Assembly (NCBI RefSeq): GCF_030272615.1 | Contig: NC_081408.1 | Location: 407,453,889-407,513,888, forward strand | Reading direction: 5' to 3' | DNA length: 60,000 nt | Source: Cryptomeria japonica | Lineage: Eukaryota; Streptophyta; Pinopsida; Cupressales; Cupressaceae | Shown: positions 1 to 10,207 of the stretch, piece after piece | Position numbering within the stretch: the stretch's first letter is position 1 | Layout: the number at the start of each line of letters is the position of its first letter | Made by a program: the position numbers and the translations under genes | Notes under the pieces: generated by a model | Told to the model about the DNA's origin: nothing | The model's database searches: none | Seen by the model: the letters and a program-made list of their open reading frames with translations, nothing else

Positions 1-2277
1 GGAGTAATATACAATTAGGATCAGGAATGTGAATAACATCTTCATAAAATCAAAGAGTACCTGTCGAATCCACCAATATTGATGCCACGTATTCAGGGTA
101 AACTATTGATCTTATACATATCAGCAACTGATTCATCACTGGGGGAACTTCTAGCACAACAAGATGAAAATAAAAAGGAATGAGCTATCTATTACATCAG
201 CAGAACATTGGTGTCTTATGAAATGAACTACACTATAATAGAAAAAGCATGATTGGAATTAGTCTTTGCATCACAAAAATTGAGACACTAAATGTTAGCA
301 CATTCAGTTAAGCTGGTGGCTAAAATTGATCCGCTCAAATATCTTCTCAGCAAAGCAACACTTACAGGAAGATTGGAGAATTGGGTAATGATCCTTACAG
401 AGTTTGACATTGAATATGTGGAACGCAAAGCCATAAAAGGATAGGTAATTGTTGATCAACTTGCTGAAGCTCCACTTGAAGACACTCAACCACTGCATAT
501 AGAGTTTCCAGATGAATCAATAATGAATCTTACTCAATAACCCTATAAGATGTTCTTCGATGGGTCTTTTACTCAAAATGGTTCCAGTGTTGGAATACTA
601 TTTATTACTCCTCAGAAGTATTCAATCCCAAAGTCTTATAAGATTATGTTCCCTTGCACAAACAACATTGCAGAATATGAAGCTTTGGTAAATGGGATAA
701 AACTAGCTATTGAATGGAAGGTTGTAGAATTACACATCTATGGAGATTCTCAGCTGATCATAAATCAAATCAATGATACATATCAGACTCGAGATGAGAA
801 ACTGATGCCTTATAAGAGAATGGTTGATGATCTTAAGAAGTGTTTTGCTTTTGTATCATTCCAACAGATTCCTAGATCCATAAACAGAGAAGCAGATGTT
901 ATGGCCACCTTGGCATCTATACCTGAGTTACAAGAATCCAAATTTTGTTTTGAATTCTTGGTGGAAGAGTTACATTACTTGGCCTATGATTCTCCTGAGA
1001 CCCAAATAGTTTGTTCTATTATTGGACATGACTCATCCCAATACAGCCACATCTACTCTTATCTACAAGACCAAATTATCCCTGAAAATCTTACCCGTAA
1101 TGAGAAAAGAAACCTAACCTGAAATGCTTCATGGTATGTTATCATTCCTAACGATCTATTTAGATGAGGTTTGGATGGTACATTGCTTAGGTGTCTAGAA
1201 ACTGAAGAGTCTAAACATGCATTATCGGAAGTTCATGAAGGTATTTGTGGATCTCATTCGAATGGTCTTACTTTAGCTTGGAAACTACTATGGGTTGGCT
1301 ACTACTGGTCAGACATGGAGAAAGATGCCATTAAATTTGCTAAGACCTGTGAAAAATGTCAGCTACATGGGAACCTCATACATTCTTCGTTAAGGGATCT
1401 CATACCCTTCACTACACATTGGCCTTTTCAGCAATGGGCCTTTGATCTCATTGGTCAGATATATCCTCCATCATCTAACGGACATAAATTCATCATAACT
1501 GCCACTGAGTATTTCACTAAGTGGGTAGAAGTGGTTCTGCTCATCAAAGCAACCGGCAAACAAGTAGCTCTCTTCATCCTAAACTATAATGGAGGACAAT
1601 TCAAGAATAATAATGGAGGAAAGTTCAAGAATAAAGACCTAGATGAGCTTTGTGAGAAATTCAAAATAAAACAACATTGGTTATCAGTATATTATCCTCA
1701 AGGTAATGGACAAGTTGAGGCATATAACAAAAACCTACTGACTATCTTGCATAGAATGGTAAACAAATCTGGGAAGAATGGGCATCTGTAGCTCAATCCT
1801 GCATTAAGGGCTTATAGAACAAGTATCAGAACACCTACTTGGGCTACAACTTTTTCTTTGGTGTATGGGTCCAAAGCAGTATTACCTATTGAAGTAGAAA
1901 TACCATCTCTAAGAGTTTCTCTACAAGGTCTTGTTACTGATGAAGATCATAGAATATCTAGATTGCAAGAACTTGAATTATTGGATGAGCGTCGGCAAGT
2001 GGCATTTGATGATCTCAAAGTATATCAGAAGAGAATGTCCAGAGGATATAACAAGAAAGTTAGACAAAGAGAATTTCAAGTTGGTGACCTAGTTCTGAGA
2101 GAAAGTCCTAAAAATCAGCAGTTTTGAGACAACAAAGGGAAGTTTGAACCCAACTGGATGGGTCCTTAAATCATTACTAAAGTATTCGGCTCTGGTGCCT
2201 ATCAACTCTCAAACTCGAAAGGAGAACAACTCTGTGAACTGATTAACACCATCCACTTGAAGAAATTCTTCACTTAG
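1..2277 (+). pseudogene. Tat1 pol, 3' part: gypsy RNase H, archaeal-type RNase H, integrase
   Basis: One reading frame (first base at 1) runs from the RNase H tail to the terminal TAG at 2275-2277, interrupted by about ten stops (for example 181, 538, 1120, 1789, 2125) but with no net frameshift. The gypsy RNase H covers ~100-480. The archaeal-type RNase H (~550-920) starts at the FDGS motif and keeps AEYEAL, YGDSQLI and a late READ motif. The integrase zinc finger is intact (HEGICGSH then CEKC, ~1220-1360), and the first catalytic Asp is in FDLIG near 1440. The segment holding the second Asp is missing and replaced by a short duplication at 1586-1633. The C-terminal integrase domain runs to 2277. 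Enzymatically dead. Confidence 0.9.
1586..1633 (+). repeat. 24-bp in-frame tandem duplication at an integrase core deletion
   Basis: Two 24-bp units start at 1586 and 1610 (each begins ATAATGGAGGA and ends TTCAAGAATA). They lie exactly where the integrase core should contain its second catalytic Asp; compare Tat2 around 42180-42260. The surrounding frame is preserved. Confidence 0.7.
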
Positions 2278-2388
2278 CATTCTCTGCTCCAGCAACATGT
2301 ATAGCTGAAAAAGTTTTGAAAAAAAATCATAAAAATCTTAAAAAGTCCTGAAAAAAGAAAAAGAAAATATAAAGAGAGAAAATGCCCT

Positions 2389-2470
2389 GGTGAAAACCTG
2401 GTAAACATGCACCTTAGTAAAAAAAAATGAATCTCTACCAGGCAGGTGAAAACCTGGTAAACAAGCACCT
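2389..2470 (+). repeat. Two copies of a post-pol GGTGAAAACCTGG motif
   Basis: GGTGAAAACCTGGTAAACA is found at 2389 and 2445, each followed by GCACC, after an A-rich stretch (2300-2380) downstream of the pol stop. A third copy lies at the same place in Tat2 (43028). AGGTG/CACCT and CCAGG/CCTGG pairings could form overlapping stems. This is an untranslated, possibly structured RNA element of Tat transcripts; its function is not known to me. Confidence 0.6.
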
Positions 2471-3853
2471 CTTGTACTCAAGTGCTCCATCTATCAACGC
2501 AACGTTGGCATTCCCGCCTTCCCGCATATTTTCTTTTTCTTGTACATATTTTATAGTCACTTTTATGACATCCTTGTCCATTGGAATCCTCATGGCTTGA
2601 AACTAATCAATGTCCTAGTCTTAGGGTAATCGACTAAGCAATTTGCATGTCCTAAGAAGTATTAACCAAGTCATCTTTCTGTCAGTGAAACCTAGTCATC
2701 CACTCTGAGTCAGTCACCTCTCTCTTGACTATTGAAGATTTTTATCACTGAGTAAACAAGCAAAACAAAATAATGGAAAACAATCACTAAATAGTTTGAG
2801 CTATGCATGAAAAGTGTCTTTGGGTGTTGTCTTTTATATTGGTTTTTGATTATTATCCCTCTGAGTAACTCGAGGAAGTCTATCATGACTAAGAGGAGCA
2901 AGGATTGGGGGCATAATATTTTCTTTGTTTTCTGCTTGTAGAAATGATCCCAATGATCTGGAAACATCTAAACTAGTTGGGTGTCTATGATAAGAACCTT
3001 CACATCAAGGTGAAATCACCTCACATACCTCGACTTTGCTTATTTGAATGCTACAGGGAGGTCCACATCATTTCTTTGTCTGTTTTGAGGGAATTTCTTT
3101 ATGATGCAATTCTGGTCCCTACAAAATTTGTCCAAGGATATGAACGAAAAAAGGGTCATTGTGGACAAGATAATTAAAATTGCACATTGAAAAGAAAGGA
3201 ACTCTAATCTACCTGTTATGTTCGTTATGCTCAGTGATGAATCTTAAGCATTTTAAATCCAGTGACTAGGTTTAGGTTGCATTTCATTCTATATTTTGTG
3301 AATTTAGAGTGATTTCAGTGTGATAATAATGTTCTCTTAATTTTATAAGAGCTGAAAGCATCATCATTTCTTACGCTAAGTGGTTTGTTCTTAATCATTT
3401 CTCTGATCGAGTACTTGTGTTTTGAGATGTTAGTTGCATGCATAAACAAATCATAGATTCATACATTTCATTATTTACTCATTTGCATTCATCTTATTGC
3501 ATAGAAAAATGAAAAAATTGCATTACTCATTACTCATTTATATTCAATTATGTGCTTGTGAAAAGAAACAAAAATAGACATCCATAATCAATTGCATTAC
3601 ATACATCCATACTAAAAGAAATGCATACATGTAGAATAAAGCATATAAAAAGCATCTCATAAATGAATCAACACAAGTACAATGAAGTCAAATCGATCTC
3701 ATATATATATATATATATATATATCGTATAAAGTCTCAGAGTACAAAGTGATGTCAAATGACATATACAAACTCCCATCGGAACAAGAATCTTATAGGCT
3801 ACAAAAAATGGGTGTGTCTACAAAAAAATATCAGAGCTACCAAAAAAGAATAC
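2471..3853 (+). other. Tat1 3' noncoding spacer
   Basis: No convincing coding sequence. Short blocks resemble the spacer after pol in Tat2: an 'aggagcaagg...cataatattttc' block near 2895 matches ~43505, and a 'gtgactagg...gcatttcatt' block near 3260 matches ~43830. This supports homology of the two 3' untranslated regions. The right part runs into an AT microsatellite and the 3' end of the antisense PMD gene. Confidence 0.6.
3701..3724. repeat. (AT)12 microsatellite
   Basis: Twelve uninterrupted AT units lie just downstream of the 3' end of the antisense PMD gene. Confidence 0.95.
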
Positions 3854-6219
3854 CTAGCTCTCGGCCTCTTCCTCATCGTCGGGTGGAGGAGGAGGAGCCT
3901 ATTGATCATGATCCAGATGAGGTTCCCAAGCTCCCTCCGACCATGCCATGTAGTGCGAGTACGGGACAACTTGCTGCGCAACTGGAACTACTATGTTGTA
4001 AGCTGCAACATAGTACACCGCCCTATTCATCTGGTGAAGAACCTCATGCTGCAAGGAATCACACTCTGCCCTCATAACTACAACCTGACGGTCTCTCTCA
4101 GCTATTAGCTTTGCTACCTGACACTCTCTCTCAGCTCTCACCTCTGCTAGCTGTCGGTCTCGCTCTGCCAGCTGAGTCTGAGCCACTATCAACTGTGACT
4201 ACAGCTTCACTAGACGTGCTCTCATCGACTGTCCCGCATCAGTCGCCTACTCTCTCACAGGCTCTCCACCCCCATCTCCACCTCTAACTCCACCCTTCTC
4301 CTCTCACTATTGTCAAACCTCTCTCGGAGCTGCTCTCTCCTCCTCAGCTCCACCCAATCTCACACCTATACTCCCTAGAGATCCACCCTCACCCCTCTGT
4401 TGTCCAACCCTAGCTGGAACCCTGTTGCTACTAGCACCAAGATCACCCCTTGCCCACCTCAGAGGCTTGGCTCCCTATCCCTTTGCGGGGGCATCATCCT
4501 CAATCTCCTCAATACAAGGAGCCTTCTCAGTTGGACTTGTGAATTTGGGGAATGGATGTTGTTGGAACCAAACCCTATACTAGGGCAATACCCCCTACAT
4601 CCGCAACATCATCCATGTAATCCCATCTCAAATGCTGTAAACCAGTTAGCTCCTGCATACTCAAGGCATAGGATAACCTCAGTGACCATCCCCACCTCTC
4701 CTCATCAGCATATCTCGCGTATGTTGTGTACTCCTGTGAGATCCCCTGAGGCCTACCATACTACCTCATCACTCGAGATACTACAAATCTCTCCACCATA
4801 GTCTACGATCTACCAATGAGTGGGCGTGTAACAAAAAGATCCCTATGTACCAGCCGCTAGTCATCACATGGCTCTAAGCCCCTATAAGGTCTCCATACCA
4901 CTGCTATCAGGTCATCCAGCTACCATCACCAAAAATTGGTCTTGCCTAGATGGGGCTGCGTAACATAACCTACATACCTATATACAATCAGCTGTCCAGG
5001 CTCTCTGCTATCATCTATAATTGATCGACAAACTGGGAGGTGCTCCCATGCCCATATCTATAAAATTAAAACACTTGTAGCCATACTCTTACCCTCCCTG
5101 TACACAATCTCATGCATCTCGCGATACATGTGGGCTAATATGCAAGAACCCTAGCCAAGCCTCTAAGGTGTCTCAATCAGCCTCTCTAGCATCCTGCCCC
5201 GTCCACACTGGAATCCCTCCTATCCTCTATTTGGCATCATAAAACAACTGATAAAACCTGCTAGAAAACAAGCTAGAGGAAACTCCTCAATGTACCTACT
5301 CATCATGACGTCCCAACTGATGGAATGTGTCAATATATTAGGATCCTTGAAGACAAGCTTGACCACTTGTAATCCAGGTAGCAGTGCTACATCATAATCT
5401 ACCTTATCCCTAGTAAAAAAGATACGGAGAATCCTATATACATCCTTGAGAACGATAGTCATCTCCCCAATTGGCAAATGGAAGGTATTATGCTCTAAAT
5501 GAAATCACTCAACCAATGTTGTGAGCATACCGTCATTCACACAGATATCTGGTAAACCAAGAAGGTGAGTCAAACCACACAAATCAATATGAGCCTGCTC
5601 AACCTCTGATAATTGTCAAACTAATTTCATAGTGGGTGGATAAATGCATTTGAAAATCATATGAGGTAATCGAACCTGCAAAAAAAAATTAATTAAACAA
5701 CAATGAAGCATCAGAAAACATTCCAAAGTAGCCTACAAGAGAAGTAAAACATCACACAAATTCAACTACGTCAATTGCAAAACCAAAATTTCAAGTTTAG
5801 ACCTTCAAAAATGCTCATTGTTTCCCAAATGACAAAACACAGAAGGGCAATAACTCGTACGAGTTAGGATTGGGCCCCATACAACAAAAGATCCCCATAC
5901 GACATAAGATTATACTTCGGACGACAAAATGGTCTTTTATGAATGTTGTCGTATGATAGAAGGGTGGGGTTAGAACAACAAAACTAATGGCCTCAAATGA
6001 AAAAACAAACTTCAACAGTTTGTCATACAAGACTATCTCGCACGACAAAATGAGAAAGCCAACTTCCAATGTGCCAAAAATTTGAAAATTCAACAAAAAA
6101 ATTCAAAATTGAGAACATAAAAAGGCTTAAGATTGATCACTTACCACTAACTCGTAGTCCTGAGGTTGATTATGTCATCTCTAGTGCTTGAATCGATGCT
6201 CACGGATAGGGACCACCAT
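3854..6219 (-). pseudogene. Antisense plant mobile domain (PMD/MAIN-like) gene inside Tat1
   Basis: On the minus strand an ATG at 6217-6219 opens a 25-codon exon (6145-6219, two stops) ending at a consensus donor GTAAGT. A 469-bp intron (5676-6144) ends in a T-rich tract and TGCAG, and exon 2 (3854-5675) continues in phase 0. Exon 2 carries PMD hallmarks: LVE followed by HNTFHLPIGEMTI (~5460-5530) and IWAWEHLP (~5030-5057). A coiled-coil segment rich in AERDRQ repeats (~4050-4190) and a Pro/Asp/Glu-rich tail ending in EEEAES precede the stop. About twenty in-frame stops make it non-functional as it stands. PMD proteins occur as free plant genes and within transposable elements; antisense ORFs between pol and LTR are reported for Tat-lineage elements. 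The molecular role of this copy is unknown. Confidence 0.8.
5840..6060 (-). repeat. CGTACG-type repeats inside the PMD intron
   Basis: At least six degenerate copies of TTGTCGTACGAG (both orientations, with CGTATG, CGTCCG and CGTGCG variants) lie between 5850 and 6055, inside the inferred intron. The same motif recurs in the leader of Tat2 at 33360-33660 and 34901-35000. Confidence 0.7.
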
Positions 6220-6293
6220 TTTTCTTCGCAGAAGGCTTTTCAAATTTTCAAACTTGGAAGGTTAAAATGACTTGAAAATGACACTTTTACCCC

Positions 6294-6313
6294 ATATATA
6301 GCCAAAACCCTAA
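6294..6313 (-). promoter_or_regulatory. Candidate promoter of the antisense PMD gene: TATA box plus telo-box
   Basis: On the minus strand TATATAT (6294-6300) lies 75 bp upstream of the inferred ATG at 6219. A telo-box-like AAAACCCTAA (6304-6313, plus-strand reading) lies directly upstream of it. Spacing is right for a plant core promoter. No transcript evidence is available. Confidence 0.5.
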
Positions 6314-6663
6314 GTTTTCCAATTGCTCCGATGGACATGAAAATTGTACCCTTAGCTAATTCGCCCATTCTGATTCCATTTTCGAGATCGAAATCAAAAT
6401 TTGAGATCATTTTTCTAGTCAATTTCACAATTTGGACCACTTAGCACTTTTTCATCAAAAGCTCATTCTTTCTTCAAATTAAACTCAATTTCTTATGAAT
6501 CAATGCTGAATCTCAATTTTTATTCTACAAATCAACTTTGCACTCAATTTCTCAATCAACGCAAAAAATTCAAATATTCCTTTGAATCATTTGTGCTTAA
6601 ATAAATTATCATCACTCAAAATTGCCTATAATCATCATGTACCCTCGTTATCTTTCGATTTTG

Positions 6664-6678
6664 CTCCCGAGGGGGCAT
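6664..6678 (+). other. Upstream purine box CTCCCGAGGGGGCAT
   Basis: CTCCCGAGGGGGCAT is found identically upstream of the polypurine tract in Tat2 (starting ~44446). It contains a GAGGGGG run resembling the PPT core (AGAGGGGCA) and could be a second, internal polypurine tract. Confidence 0.45.
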
Positions 6679-6805
6679 ACTCATGACCTTATGACCTCAC
6701 ATCTTCAAAGTTGAGAAAATTTTCAAATCTTCATCAAAAGTGAAGCAAAATATCTTTTTCAACTAAAGAAAATCAATCAAAATCTTATTGCTAAGGGTTA
6801 TCTCA

Positions 6806-7125
6806 TCTTCATCGCTTCACATCAAGTTGAGATCTCTCGATCATCTGAATCAAATCAATCACTAGGGGCATATCAGTTTCATCGCTTAATATCAAGCTGA
6901 TGTTTGCCTTCATTTGAATCAATCTCTTAACATTAATCAATTTCATCGCTTCATATCAAGCTGATATTTGCCTTTATCTGAATCAGTCTCTTAACGTTAA
7001 TCAGTTTCATCACTTTTCATCAAGCTAATTATTTGTTTAAACTCAATCAAAATTTTAAAGAGTATCTTCGATCACACACTCAATTTAAGTAGGTGTTCAG
7101 TTTCATCACATCGAATCAAGCTGGA
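6806..7125 (+). repeat. Imperfect ~65-bp tandem repeats before the Tat1 3' LTR
   Basis: TTTCATCGCTTNATATCAAG recurs with start points near 6808, 6878, 6941, 7006 and 7101, with a weaker copy near 7331. Each is followed by CTGA and a tract such as TTTGCCTTCATTTGAATCA. Tandem repeats near the 3' end are a known tendency of Tat-type elements. Confidence 0.7.
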
Positions 7126-7456
7126 CAGTTTATTTTTCATTCATTGTATCTTGATCCATCAAGTTCAAGATTGATTTTATCTTCGCTCACTATGTCTAGT
7201 TCAATCAAGTTCTAGATCAGTAAGATCCGTTTCTTGATCAATCAAGTTCAAGTTCGGTATCTTTGCTCTCTATTGTTCCCAAGTTCAATCAAGTTCTAGA
7301 TTGTTATCGCTTTAATCAGACTTTATTCGGCTTCATCACTTTGAATCAAGCTAAACACCTTGCTCTTCATCTGGTTTGTGATCAATCAAGTTCAGAACTG
7401 GCATCTCCTAGACATCAACTATTCTTTCAACCAATGCGATGCTCGCACATTAATTC

Positions 7457-7469
7457 AAAGAGGGGCAAA
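7457..7469 (+). other. Tat1 polypurine tract
   Basis: AAAGAGGGGCAAA abuts the LTR start TGTAATACCC. The same sequence (AAAGAGGGGCAAAA) precedes the 3' LTR of Tat2 at 44567-44580. It would prime plus-strand DNA synthesis. Confidence 0.85.
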
Positions 7470-8606
7470 TGTAATACCCTAAAAATGGTCACCTAAACCA
7501 TGGGCCCCTAATCTCGACAACATCACCAAGGTCCTAACCAAAGGTAATTAAATCAACCTTGAGCACATTAGTGATTCTTCAATCATCAAATATCACATGG
7601 CAAGTGAATTACTCAATATTAATTAAATATTTATTTAATTGATTGAATCATTCCAAGAATATTATTTTTAATCAATAATCCTATTTAATTTATTAAATAT
7701 CCTAGCAAATTTAATTAATTAATAAATTTGCCATTTAATCATGCAAAAAAGGAATTAATTTATTACAAAATAGGAATTAATTACAAAGCAAGAGTTGAAT
7801 TGAAAATAAAATAAAAGAATTGAATTAAAAGAGAAATCAAACTTGAGATATTATTTCTTTTTCTAAATTTACAACTTGAAATCAGAAAAGCAATTAATTG
7901 AATTATTAATCATTCTCTAAAACTAGAACTCAAAGCTTTTCAGAAAAAGAAGTTTAGTTGCATTGAAAGACTCTTTTATTGAATAATTCAAAGAATTGTC
8001 TATTTTTATCACAAACGCATGGAATAATTTAAATCTTATTTCCAATGCAACTTGAACTTCTTATTTAAATGCATTTCCATTAAACTATAATTGGAATCTA
8101 TCTTAAGGTTAACTGAACCTGATTTCTCAATTATTTTCAGTTAATCCTAAATTGAGCTTTTTCATTATCTCTCTTGATAATTCTCTATAAATTCAACCTT
8201 TAGCTCTCATCCAAAATACCCCAAAGATTTTTGAGACCACGCTTGGAGATTATTATTAAGCTGATTTTGCTCTAGAGTCATTGAATATATTGTGCTTTTT
8301 TTAGATTATTTGCATCAATTATTGCTTGAATTAGTTATTGCTTGAATTATTCATCCATCTTGCATCCATTTTAGCTTAATATCATGCTCATATAGATTAA
8401 ATCCTTCATCTTGTTGTAGTCTAGTCACTAGTATTGCTTATAAAAATTTGAGAGCAATCTTATACTCGCATCGTTTAGAAGGCAATTGGTCGATTTGTTA
8501 TGGTTTAATTATTCATGCTTATATCTATCTAACCATACATGTAATGACTTAATTGAAGTGTTGTGTCTGGAGCTATCAGACCTTATTCCACTTTTTCACA
8601 CACACA
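7470..8606 (+). repeat. Tat1 3' LTR
   Basis: It starts TGTAATACCCTAAAAATGG right after the polypurine tract, and has a TATA box (TATAAAT, 8186-8192). Toward its end it has a GTAATGACTTAATTGAAGTG block like the one near the end of the Tat2 LTR. The right boundary is approximate: LTR sequence must stop before chromovirus codons resume at ~8607, within a CACACACA run. Confidence 0.75.
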
Positions 8607-10187
8607 GCCTATACATTCACCATTAAGCACAAGAAAGGGCAGTTAAACTAGGTAGCTGATGCCTTAAGTAGGAGACTTTTGATAGTCCAAGAATTTCAAT
8701 TGAGAAGCATAGGTGTTGATAGTTTTAAAGATTTGTACCCGGAGGATGAAGACTTCTCAAATGCCTACAAGGTGTGTAAGGAGTATCAAAATCACTTCCA
8801 TAGGGAGTATTATGATTTTACTTTGCAAAATGGGCTATTGTTTAAAGGTGGGAAGCTTTGTGTTCCTAGAGGATCAATGAGAGAAAATCTCATTCAAGAG
8901 AAGCATAATGGCAGCCTTAGTGGACATTTTGGAGTCAATAAGACTCAAGAGCTGGTTCAAAGGTATTGCTATTGGCCAAGGATGAATCTATATGTGAAGA
9001 AGTATGTGGAGACTTGCATAGTTTTCCAAAAGGCCAAAGGTACTTCTACAAATATCAGTTTATACCAACCTCTTCCCATACCAAATAGACCTTGGGAATG
9101 CATTAGTATGGACTTTGTAGTAGGTTTACCAAGGACAAAGTAGGGATATGAAAACATTTATATCATTGTGGATAGATTTAGCAAAATGGCTCACTTTGTG
9201 CCATGCAAGACTACTCATGATGCATGCCAAATAGCTCATTTGTTCTTCAAAGAGGTAGTGAGGATACATGGTTTACCCATGAGCATTGTTTCAGATAGGG
9301 ACTCAAAGTTCATGAGTCATTTTTGGAAGACACTTTGGCAAAAGCTTGGCACCAACCTCTCTTTTGGATCAGCCTACCATCCTCAAACAAATGGGAAGAC
9401 CGAAGTGGTGAATAGAAGCTTGGGAAACCTTTTTAAGGTGCCTTACTAAGGAATATGGTCAGACATGGGATCAAGTACTCTCACAAGCTAAATATGCATA
9501 TAATGACACCATGAATAGGACTACCGGCAAGAGCCCTTTTAAGTGGTCTATGGTATGCACCCAAGAGGTATTTTGGAGTTGAGAGACTTAGGAAGTGTAG
9601 CAGTAAGAAGTGGATATGCAGAAGACTTTTCTCAAACAATGAAGGAGGTCCATGAATCAGTCAAGAAAGCATTGATGGAGAATACAAGCAAAGTCAAACA
9701 AAAAGTTGATGAAAGAAGGAAGAACCTCCAGTTTCAAGTGGGAGATCTTGTCATGGTGCACCTAAAAAAAGAAAGGCTATAGAAAGGAGTACCCAACAAG
9801 TTTCAAATGAGAAAGATAGGTCCATGTGCCATTCTAGCTAAGTATGGATAAAATGCATACAAGGTGGATCTACCTAGTGACATAGGATTGTCACTAGTTT
9901 TCAACATAGCAGACTTAGTTGCCTACAAGGGACCAATTCAAGGTTTAGATTGCAGTCACTCAGAGGCATTAGATGATGTGAATAACCTTCAGTTACCAGC
10001 TAAACCAAATCTAAAGGCCGAGAAGGTGTTGAGTTCAAGGATCGCTAAGAAGACAAGGCGTCAAGCCTATTGGGAGAGCCTAATCAAATGGCAGGGTATG
10101 GATGATGCAAAAGCTACATGGGTGCTTGAGACAAAGTTTAAGAAGCTTGGAATTGATCAGAATCTGATTCCCAAGGAGGTGACATGA
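8607..10187 (+). pseudogene. Chromovirus pol, 3' part: RNase H tail, integrase, chromodomain
   Basis: Coding resumes with the end of RNase H (AYTFTIKHKKGQ, ADALSRR, 8607-8676) and goes on to the integrase. In the zinc finger the two His and the first Cys are visible, but the last Cys is replaced by Phe (TCIVFQ). The catalytic residues are present: MDFVVG (~9108), SDRDSKF (~9292) and GKTEVVNRS (~9400). A C-terminal chromodomain lies at ~10021-10160 (residues WESLIKWQGM, ATWVLE), diagnostic of chromoviruses, and is expected to steer integration to particular chromatin. Stops at 9141, 9780 and 9849 and two compensating frameshifts (~9432 and ~9540) inactivate it. The N-terminal half is separated by the Tat1 insertion and lies left of the window. 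Confidence 0.9.
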
Positions 10188-10207
10188 TTTTCTTTTGTTT
10201 GGGAGAA

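Larger units (their letters stand above)
1..8606 (+). mobile_element. Tat1: Tat-clade Ty3/gypsy LTR retrotransposon, 5' part outside the window
   Basis: The order of parts is tail of gypsy RNase H, archaeal-type RNase H, integrase, long 3' noncoding region with an antisense gene, polypurine tract and 3' LTR. A second RNase H between the gypsy RNase H and integrase marks the Tat clade (Ogre/Retand-like) of plant Ty3/gypsy. The pol closely resembles that of the Tat2 element at 39765-42899, but Tat1 differs in carrying an antisense PMD gene between pol and LTR. The right end near 8606 is inferred from where chromovirus coding sequence resumes. Its 5' LTR, gag, protease and RT lie left of the window. 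Confidence 0.88.

Noticed and set aside
4400-4801. 133-codon plus-strand open frame
   Set aside because: Shadow of the minus-strand PMD gene, whose own frame carries family motifs.
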